A model generated the notes under the pieces. It ran no database searches. It saw only the letters and a program-made list of their open reading frames with translations, and was not told the origin of the DNA. A stretch of 9,159 bases of DNA from UBA3775 sp964625275 (GTDB lineage: Bacteria; Bacillota; Clostridia; Lachnospirales; Lachnospiraceae). The translations under genes and the position numbers were made by a program. The stretch spans positions 1-9,159 of the forward strand of contig CAZVBH010000085.1 of the NCBI GenBank assembly GCA_964625275.1. Direction: 5' to 3'. The first letter of the stretch is position 1. Each line of letters opens with the position of its first letter. This document shows, piece after piece, positions 1 through 5,913 of this stretch.

Positions 1-13
1 GCCACGAAGTGGC
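1..13 (-). terminator. Possible terminator hairpin of the adhesin gene, cut by the window edge
   Basis: A perfect 5-bp inverted repeat (GCCAC-GAA-GTGGC) lies about 70 bases past the stop codon of the large surface-protein gene. On the minus strand it reads GCCAC-TTC-GTGGC, and an upstream G might lengthen the stem. Any U-tract would lie outside the window, so the call rests on stem and position only. It could instead be part of a short intergenic repeat. Confidence 0.4.
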
Positions 14-82
14 CTTAAGGTTATGAGCAAGTAGCGAAGCGAATTGCGAATATCCGCTTTGATAAGAAAGAAAAATGTGAGC

Positions 83-3000
83 TTATCCGTTGTGTTTCTT
101 TGACTTTCTTCTAACTGTTATGAGAGTTACGCCTGCTGCCGCAACTATTGCAAGTACAACAAGGTAAGGCTTAACATCAATGCTGATACCTGTTGGTATA
201 GTGAAGGTTGAATAGTTAGTAAACAATACGCCTCCATTACCATCAGTCTTACCGCTTACATACATAGTTGATAAGTTGAGCTTTCCATCGCCTCCATCTG
301 TTACTGTAACCTGTAATCTTGCGGTATCTGGAGAATAGGTAATATACTGCTCGTGTTCATCAACCTCACTAATATTGTAGATATGAGTTGTTCCTATATC
401 TTCAGCACTGTAATTAATTGTTGTAAAGGTAATGCTGCCATCTGCATTGTTACTACCAGTAGCAACAGTTGCACTGCCTTCTTTAACTACAAAGTGGAAC
501 TCATCCTTTTTCTGAGATACATCTTTATCTGTACTAGACGATTTGAGAACCTTAGTACCTGTAATCGTCAAGCTACCACTTGCAACGTATTCGTTAGTGA
601 ATACTTCATCAGTAAGATATTCGTATTTAGTAGCTTCAACCTTGCCATTTCCTGTTTCAGCTATTGTAACTTTTACTCTTACCTTGTCAGTTGTGTACTT
701 AATTGAGCTATCTGTTCCTGTAACCTCACTGATAATATAGGTCTGTGTTCCGACATCATCCTGGTCAATAGGAATTTCAAAATCAATATCTCCACCTGCC
801 TTAGTGTAGAATACCTTCTTAACAGGATTTCCATCACTTCCATATTTAACACTACCATCGGCATTAGTCTCTGGAACAACCTCGCCACCTACACTGACAA
901 TGAAACCAAATTCACCTTCTTCTACACCTGCAGTACGGTTTTCAACAACCTTCTTAGCATGAAGAGTAATTGTACCTGACATGTGTGAACCATTGTTAAA
1001 TATTGGAGCAGCGGTTGTTAAATTAACTGATGTACCGGCAGCTTCACTTGAAACATAGGTTGCACTGCTTATTGTAAGGCTGTCAGTAGTATGTCCAACT
1101 ACAACTGTTAATGTATAGGTTTTACTATCCTTTGTATAGCCCTGAGTTGTAGCAGCACTAGACAGGTCATTTTCTGACAGTGTAAAGGTATAGGTGCCTT
1201 CCTTTGTGAAGTACAAGGTGTCAAAGGTGGTCTTTCCAGCACCCTTTACAGAAGCACTAATTCCAGCTGTTGTAAGTGCTTTTGAATAGCTCTCATCAGT
1301 ATAGACAGCTTCACCACTGGTCTGTTTAAGTGTAAAGCTAAATTCTGTGGTACTTGAAACACTCTTACTATTTATCAGCTTTTCAACAGGTATTGTAAGA
1401 GAAGCCGGTGTAAACTGGTTAGTGAAGGAGTAGGTACCACCATTAATAAACTTATGAACTTCACCTTCATTTGGATGTACATGAGAAGCACTATGCGCCT
1501 GATTCTGGAATTCTAAATAATAAGGTGTACTATCAACCTTATAACCCACAGGTGCACTCTTCTCAACCAGATAATAAAGTGTATTTTTCTTTAACTCTTC
1601 ACTACTGCCACCATTGCCATCTGTTCTATGTCCAAAATAAGCCGTTCCATCTGAAGCAGTAGTCGTCGTCATTATCAGTGTTTCTGTTTTCTTACCAGAA
1701 GAATCAAACTCAAGCTTGTAGAGCTCATAGGTTACACCAGCTACTGCATTGCCAAACTGGTCTGTTTTCTTCAAATTGAAATACGCACCAGTGTAGAGAG
1801 ATGAGGACGAAGCTGATGCAACTACGTCTTTTTCTGACTCACTTCCTCCACCTGCCTGTACAGTATTGTTGTAGAAAAATGAAGCTTTATTAGAAATTTT
1901 TACACTTTCATCTTCTACACCTTCAAAAGTAGCCCAGTAAACAATTGCAACATGCGTACTATCCGGTATGGTAATAAGGTAGGTTGGTTTTCCTTTTTCA
2001 TCTTCTGTCATACCATTAAGCTCTGTTCCTGTAATGTCTACAACCGTACACTGAGAAGTTATGTCATTAGTTCCATTAGACACCTTCGATGGATCGACAT
2101 TACCTTTGCTATCAAGATAATCAGTAATTTTACTTAAATCATAAACCTTGAAGCTGTTGCTATGAGCAGTTGCCAAGCTCATTCCATCACCCATGATATC
2201 AACAACCTGCAATGGATTTCCACCTGCAAGCTTGCTTCCAGCCGGATTGATATCCAAAGCATATTCTACATAAATAGGATTTTCAGTTGTAATTAAATCC
2301 TTATCTATAAGCTTATTATCATAAGGAATGGTAACAGTATCGGTTGCTGTTATACCATCTTCTGGCAATGCCTCATTATCCTTAAGAACAGCCTTATTGG
2401 TAAGAGAAGAAGCTGAGGTCATGTTCATTATGTATTCATTATCAACCTTAGTAATAATCTTTATGTTAATCTGACCAGCCGTAGACCAGCCATCATATGG
2501 ACCAACATTATAAACTTTACCATCATCACCTTTATAAGCATTCGCATATCTTGATGACTCAACATAATAAGCAACAAGATTTTTAATCGGAATAATTAAC
2601 TTGGTAGCTTCATTACCATTAGCATCTATATAGGTTTCCTTAGTAACCGTTCCCAGTGTTGTTTTAAAGGCTCCATTAGTAACATTAGGGCACTGATATC
2701 CAATTGTTATATTCTTAGGATCTGTAATATCACAGGACACTCCTGCCGGTAAGTATTCCTCAATTGTAGCATCCCCTGAAATAGTGGTATTTTTATTAAT
2801 CGTCAGATTCCAAGTTATTTCACCAGTTGCAGCATTATATTTAGCATTGTTTTTCTCTAATGGTGTATCCCAATCATAGGTATTCTTATAATAATTAGCA
2901 CTCTGATCTGTAGGAACCAGCTTGCCCAATTCTGGTATATACCACCTGCAATAATTATAATACAGCTTTATACAGCCATCTGAATAATTTGTATTCTCAT

Positions 3001-5341
3001 CATGTGCGGTAGTATTAAGCCTAATTTTATAATCAATAGTTAATGGATTACTACTACTTGCAGCAAACTCTTTGTTAAATGTAATTCTAAACTTATTATA
3101 CATTACACCATAAGAATTAGTCTTACTTCTTTCAGCTACGGCTTCTACAGTATAATCAACACCTTCAACCAGTTTTTTATTTTGAAATTCAATTACTATC
3201 TGACTAAGAAGTTCATCATCAAACCAAAACTGGTCATGGTTATAAACATATTCAGATGATAGCCAATCCTCATAAATAGCTCCCTCTGGAATTGTATTTT
3301 TTACAGATACTTCCCACAAGTCATAGCTATTCTTTTTGTTTTCGCTTGCAACTTTTTTACTGTAATCAGTTCCATAGGTCATGCCGCCACTGCCTGCACC
3401 ACTAAGTGTAATCTGGTATCCTGGTCCTACACCAAATCCAATTCCAGCACTATTGTAAACCATTGCTGCACTAGACTTTACATAATAGGTTATTTCATAG
3501 AAATACTTGCCATTAAGATTTCTAGATACCAAATCTATGTCCCATCTATATCCAGAATCGGTAGTAGTTACAATTTCAGAGAGTGGTATTGTGGTAGTAT
3601 CTTTCTTCTTTGATTTATCAGAAGAGTAATATCTGTCAATAGTTACAACTCCACCTTCCTCATAAGTAGCACCCGTTGATAAGATGTCATAGATGCTAAG
3701 GACATTTTCAGCAATTGGATCACCGTTAACATCGATAGTATACTTAATCAGACCGTTTTTCTCATCGCTCTCACTAGTAACCTTAGAGCTGGTTTTCTTT
3801 ACCCATGTCTTTTCAAGTTTGTTAGTAGTTGTTACTGTATCAGTAATTTCCGGTGTATCAGTTACCGGATTGTCAATATATAAAACTGCCTTATTTGCAA
3901 CTGACTGGTTTACTTTAAGCTCATTTGTGGATGATGTTGTATTAGTATGCCAGCCTTCAGAATCAAGATAAGCCTTATAAGTAAGAGTGGCTGTTTCGCC
4001 TTTCTTAAGGCTCTCAATCGTCCAATTTAATTTAGCATTAGTATTATCAATAGTAACTGTTCCAACTGATGGTGTCTCAGGCACGATTTCTTTAATTAAT
4101 GAAGTGTTACCAAATGAGTCCACAACCAAAAGATTGCTCGCATTGCCATTGCTTGCACTGACAGTAAGCTTATATGTCATATAAGTACCATTATCATCAG
4201 TAGCCATATAACTATTATTTGCTTTAACAGCAGTCTTAGAAAGTGCTGCACTTGGAAGTGTCAATGTTGCATAGCCTTGCTTGATACCATCATTGTTATA
4301 ATTTACAGTTGCCAGATTCTGAATCTTATCAGTTGCACTGTAAGCAGAATCCTTGACAACCAAATCATAAGTCAAGGTTTCTACCTGACCCGGTGTCATA
4401 TTGCCAATTGTCCATACACCTTTTGCCGCATCAAAGCTACCGTCAGCTGTAGTTACTGTATAATTCTGATAAATGGAAGTTACACCATTCTTCGTAACTG
4501 TCTCAACATATGCTTTGCCATCACCCTGTAGAGTATCAGTAACCTTAACATTAGTAGCTGTATAAACGTTTTTCGAAGGCGCTGTTACCTTAATCTGATA
4601 GGAAGCCGTCTTTGTTTCAACATCATAACTTTTAAGTGTCTTGACTATTTCTACATCGGCTTTTTCATTTAGGTACTCAAACGGAATCGTATATGCAAGT
4701 TTTCCAGTACCCTCCGTTTCACCACGAAATATAATTACATTATCGTCATCTCCGGAATTTTCACCACGTTCTGAAGAAAGACTTCCTGAAAATTTAATAT
4801 TGAAGCCAAAAAGGTCAATAGTATTGTCATTATGTTTATTTGCTTCAAAGAAATCATCACGTATGGTTACTGTGAGCAAGCCAGTATTATCAATAACCCA
4901 GTCAGCTGCTTCAACCTCAGCACCCGAACTGTTTTCTTCGTAAACTACATCATTCCATACAACACCATCTGCTTTAGCGCCACTGTAATCCATAAGGTTT
5001 TCAGGAAGCTGATATACCAGTGTCTGACCCTTTTGAACCTTAGAAATTGTGTTAAAATACAGCTCAACCTTTACAGGTGCACCCTTAGGAACCAAAAGTC
5101 CTTTTTCTGTCAGCTCAGCAGGAGTATAGCTATAGCTCTTGCCATCAACTTTCACTGTTATGTGCATAGTTGAGTTGTCAGCTAAATAATTTGCAAGATT
5201 GACTGGTGTTACTACTGAATCAGCAGTACTAACAGCCTTAAACTGAGTTCCTGACGATTCAACTATCAACAGAAACGCCAGCAAAAAGGCTAAGAATCGT
5301 TCGCCAATCGATCTTTTTCTCTTTCGGTCAATTCGATTCAT
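83..5341 (-). CDS. Giant wall-anchored adhesin/pilin-like protein with isopeptide-type, SpaA and FctA-like modules
   Basis: The predicted protein has 1752 residues and is probably covalently attached to peptidoglycan as an extended stalk or adhesin. Residues 1-40 form a signal peptide: a basic start (RKRKR) followed by a hydrophobic core (FLAFLLAFLLIV). Next come an adhesive-looking head and a series of DUF11/isopeptide-like beta modules starting near residues 227, 367, 508, 660, 830 and 1010. A SpaA-type prealbumin fold follows at about 1180-1308 (FNLKKTD, LVEKSAPVGY). Three FctA/Spy0128-like modules then occupy about 1312-1450, 1453-1586 and 1588-1712; each has an early Lys and a closing FxN (FNNGS, FTNEY, FTNYS), and the last two carry an ISEV Glu. 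That Lys/Glu/Asn set is expected for self-forming isopeptide bonds. The C-terminus is a sorting signal: TIPTG (1714-1718), a hydrophobic helix, then RRKSKKHNG. The start at 5341 has AAGGAGG 6 bases upstream and sits directly before the signal peptide. An in-frame ATG at 5440 would add 33 residues but lacks a good site. The ligand is unknown, and no sortase is visible. Confidence 0.9.
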   Translation of the reverse strand: MNRIDRKRKRSIGERFLAFLLAFLLIVESSGTQFKAVSTADSVVTPVNLANYLADNSTMHITVKVDGKSYSYTPAELTEKGLLVPKGAPVKVELYFNTISKVQKGQTLVYQLPENLMDYSGAKADGVVWNDVVYEENSSGAEVEAADWVIDNTGLLTVTIRDDFFEANKHNDNTIDLFGFNIKFSGSLSSERGENSGDDDNVIIFRGETEGTGKLAYTIPFEYLNEKADVEIVKTLKSYDVETKTASYQIKVTAPSKNVYTATNVKVTDTLQGDGKAYVETVTKNGVTSIYQNYTVTTADGSFDAAKGVWTIGNMTPGQVETLTYDLVVKDSAYSATDKIQNLATVNYNNDGIKQGYATLTLPSAALSKTAVKANNSYMATDDNGTYMTYKLTVSASNGNASNLLVVDSFGNTSLIKEIVPETPSVGTVTIDNTNAKLNWTIESLKKGETATLTYKAYLDSEGWHTNTTSSTNELKVNQSVANKAVLYIDNPVTDTPEITDTVTTTNKLEKTWVKKTSSKVTSESDEKNGLIKYTIDVNGDPIAENVLSIYDILSTGATYEEGGVVTIDRYYSSDKSKKKDTTTIPLSEIVTTTDSGYRWDIDLVSRNLNGKYFYEITYYVKSSAAMVYNSAGIGFGVGPGYQITLSGAGSGGMTYGTDYSKKVASENKKNSYDLWEVSVKNTIPEGAIYEDWLSSEYVYNHDQFWFDDELLSQIVIEFQNKKLVEGVDYTVEAVAERSKTNSYGVMYNKFRITFNKEFAASSSNPLTIDYKIRLNTTAHDENTNYSDGCIKLYYNYCRWYIPELGKLVPTDQSANYYKNTYDWDTPLEKNNAKYNAATGEITWNLTINKNTTISGDATIEEYLPAGVSCDITDPKNITIGYQCPNVTNGAFKTTLGTVTKETYIDANGNEATKLIIPIKNLVAYYVESSRYANAYKGDDGKVYNVGPYDGWSTAGQINIKIITKVDNEYIMNMTSASSLTNKAVLKDNEALPEDGITATDTVTIPYDNKLIDKDLITTENPIYVEYALDINPAGSKLAGGNPLQVVDIMGDGMSLATAHSNSFKVYDLSKITDYLDSKGNVDPSKVSNGTNDITSQCTVVDITGTELNGMTEDEKGKPTYLITIPDSTHVAIVYWATFEGVEDESVKISNKASFFYNNTVQAGGGSESEKDVVASASSSSLYTGAYFNLKKTDQFGNAVAGVTYELYKLEFDSSGKKTETLIMTTTTASDGTAYFGHRTDGNGGSSEELKKNTLYYLVEKSAPVGYKVDSTPYYLEFQNQAHSASHVHPNEGEVHKFINGGTYSFTNQFTPASLTIPVEKLINSKSVSSTTEFSFTLKQTSGEAVYTDESYSKALTTAGISASVKGAGKTTFDTLYFTKEGTYTFTLSENDLSSAATTQGYTKDSKTYTLTVVVGHTTDSLTISSATYVSSEAAGTSVNLTTAAPIFNNGSHMSGTITLHAKKVVENRTAGVEEGEFGFIVSVGGEVVPETNADGSVKYGSDGNPVKKVFYTKAGGDIDFEIPIDQDDVGTQTYIISEVTGTDSSIKYTTDKVRVKVTIAETGNGKVEATKYEYLTDEVFTNEYVASGSLTITGTKVLKSSSTDKDVSQKKDEFHFVVKEGSATVATGSNNADGSITFTTINYSAEDIGTTHIYNISEVDEHEQYITYSPDTARLQVTVTDGGDGKLNLSTMYVSGKTDGNGGVLFTNYSTFTIPTGISIDVKPYLVVLAIVAAAGVTLITVRRKSKKHNG

Positions 5342-5347
5342 ACCGAA

Positions 5348-5354
5348 CCTCCTT
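5348..5354 (-). promoter_or_regulatory. Ribosome binding site that decides the adhesin start
   Basis: The minus strand reads AAGGAGG, six bases before the ATG at 5341. This is a near-perfect Shine-Dalgarno sequence at good spacing. It selects 5341 over the in-frame ATG codons at 5440 and 5425, which have only a weak G-rich stretch or nothing upstream. Confidence 0.85.
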
Positions 5355-5360
5355 CTCTTA

Positions 5361-5381
5361 ATCAGAAAGCTTTCATCTGAT
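5361..5381 (-). other. Leader hairpin just upstream of the adhesin ribosome binding site
   Basis: A perfect 6-bp stem (ATCAGA / TCTGAT) with a 9-base loop lies six bases upstream of the AAGGAGG. The 10-bp palindrome GAAAGCTTTC overlaps it, and another copy of GCTTTC at 5382-5387 allows competing pairings. This could tune translation, but the stem is short and no ligand-binding fold is recognised. Confidence 0.35.
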
Positions 5382-5482
5382 GCTTTCCATATTTTAGTTT
5401 CTTTTACTATGATCACTGTATTCATTTTAGGCTTGTACATTTATTTAGAACCCCGCAGGCCTACCTATACAGCTTTTATGAG

Positions 5483-5495
5483 GAGATTATATCTC
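5483..5495 (-). promoter_or_regulatory. Adhesin -10 element inside a perfect dyad
   Basis: The minus strand has TATAAT at 5486-5491. No -35 is recognisable: the hexamer at 17-bp spacing is CACTTC. The box lies inside the perfect inverted repeat GAGAT-TAT-ATCTC (5483-5495). Transcription would begin near 5479 and leave a leader of roughly 140 bases before the ATG at 5341. A promoter with a good -10, no -35 and adjacent repeats suggests dependence on an activator. The dyad could also be a repressor site or chance symmetry around an AT-rich box. Confidence 0.6.
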
Positions 5496-5502
5496 GTGGT
5501 AT

Positions 5503-5550
5503 GTTCGTGAAGTGTTCTCGTTGCGTTCCCGAATCGTTCTTGTATTGTTC
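5503..5550. promoter_or_regulatory. Array of five GTTC direct repeats at exact 11-bp spacing, probable activator binding site
   Basis: GTTC begins at 5503, 5514, 5525, 5536 and 5547, with seven-base spacers that are otherwise diverged. The four bases around each copy give a loose consensus YGTTCNYG. In the direction of the adhesin gene the copies read GAAC and cover roughly -24 to -71 relative to the inferred start of transcription. OmpR/PhoB-family response regulators bind tandem direct repeats one helical turn apart; the PHO boxes of Bacillus and Streptomyces PhoP are of this type, and the Streptomyces unit begins GTTC. The array shape is directly visible; the protein that binds it is inferred and is not encoded here. 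Confidence 0.65.
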
Positions 5551-5634
5551 TGATTATTCAATTCTTTTTAAAAACATTTTATAAGTCTAAGGTTTAGAGA
5601 TGGATAAGGTTAAAGAATCAAAGATTGGCAAAAT
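5551..5634. other. AT-rich spacer between the repeat array and the tRNA terminator
   Basis: The interval from the adhesin start to the next tRNA exceeds 300 bases and is mostly explained by the leader, the promoter, the 11-bp array and the tRNA terminator. This remaining part is AT-rich with A- and T-runs, and I see no gene, repeat or clear site in it. It may act as an upstream AT-rich element for the adhesin promoter. Confidence 0.4.
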
Positions 5635-5663
5635 AAAAAAAGGCTGATACATAAGTATCAGCC
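5635..5663 (-). terminator. Rho-independent terminator of tRNA-Leu(AAG)
   Basis: A perfect 9-bp stem (GGCTGATAC / GTATCAGCC) with a four-base loop is followed on the minus strand by seven T residues and a further T-rich stretch. It begins 10 bases after the tRNA 3' end, so the tRNA is the last gene of its transcript, and the adhesin promoter lies beyond it. Confidence 0.9.
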
Positions 5664-5672
5664 AGTAAGTAA

Positions 5673-5755
5673 TGCGGACTACGGGACTTGAACCCGAACG
5701 CCCCAGGGGCACATGATCCTTAGTCATGCCTGTCTGCCAATTCCAGCAAGTCCGC
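5673..5755 (-). tRNA. tRNA-Leu(AAG)
   Basis: This is a class II tRNA of 83 bases. The acceptor arms GCGGACT and AGTCCGC pair fully, the D-loop has the Leu-like AATTGGCAGAC, and the anticodon stem CATGA/TCATG encloses the loop CTAAGGA. The anticodon is therefore AAG (5719-5721), with G37. A long variable arm (GCCC-CTG-GGGC) and the T-loop TTCAAGT complete the fold. Position 49-65 of the T-stem is a U-U apposition. The discriminator is A and CCA is not encoded. A34 is rare in bacterial Leu tRNAs and would normally be deaminated to inosine by a TadA-type enzyme, allowing it to read CUU, CUC and CUA. Confidence 0.93.
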
Positions 5756-5771
5756 ATGCGTTTAAGTTGCT

Positions 5772-5783
5772 GTGCTTTTGCAC
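5772..5783 (-). other. Small hairpin in the 5' leader of the tRNA-Leu(AAG) precursor
   Basis: A 4-bp stem GTGC-AAAA-GCAC lies 16 bases upstream of the mature tRNA end. It may help shape the RNase P substrate. The stem is short, so the call is weak. The other Leu tRNA in the window also has a leader hairpin. Confidence 0.3.
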
Positions 5784-5804
5784 TGCGTTTTTCACACGAG
5801 CAAT

Positions 5805-5833
5805 ATCTTATCATACTAGTTTATAAATGTCAA
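5805..5833 (-). promoter_or_regulatory. Promoter of tRNA-Leu(AAG)
   Basis: The -35 is a perfect TTGACA (5828-5833), the spacer is 17 bp, and the -10 is TAAGAT (5805-5810) with an extended TGA immediately upstream of it. This is a vegetative sigma-A type promoter placed about 50 bases upstream of the tRNA. It gives the tRNA its own transcript, separate from the lysozyme gene. Confidence 0.8.
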
Positions 5834-5869
5834 CAACATTTTTAAATTATTTTCAAAAAATTTTTTATT

Positions 5870-5901
5870 GAAAAATTTCGGCAGGAGCAAAGGCTCCTGC
5901 C
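5870..5901 (-). terminator. Rho-independent terminator of the lysozyme gene
   Basis: A perfect 9-bp GC-rich stem (GGCAGGAGC / GCTCCTGCC) with a four-base loop lies 12 bases after the lysozyme stop codon. On the minus strand it is followed by GAAATTTTT and more T-rich sequence. The T-tract is interrupted next to the stem but is otherwise typical. Confidence 0.85.
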
Positions 5902-5913
5902 AATTAGTATTCA

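Noticed and set aside
353..4943. Several plus-strand open frames of 60-117 codons within the adhesin gene
   Set aside because: They overlap the adhesin gene on the opposite strand, show no family features or ribosome binding sites, and have the Cys/Ser-rich composition of antisense frames.
5342..5440. N-terminal extension of the adhesin from an ATG at 5440
   Set aside because: The 33 extra residues precede the signal peptide, lack a good ribosome binding site and contain the AAGGAGG that serves the ATG at 5341.
5503..5550. LexA/DinR box or CRISPR array at the GTTC repeats
   Set aside because: A LexA box needs GAAC-N4-GTTC inverted halves, whereas all copies here point the same way. The 4-base repeat and 7-base spacers are far too short for CRISPR.
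5587..5814. Short minus-strand frame over tRNA-Leu(AAG), and a similar one at 7485-7718
   Set aside because: Both read through tRNA genes, promoters and terminators and have no recognisable protein features.
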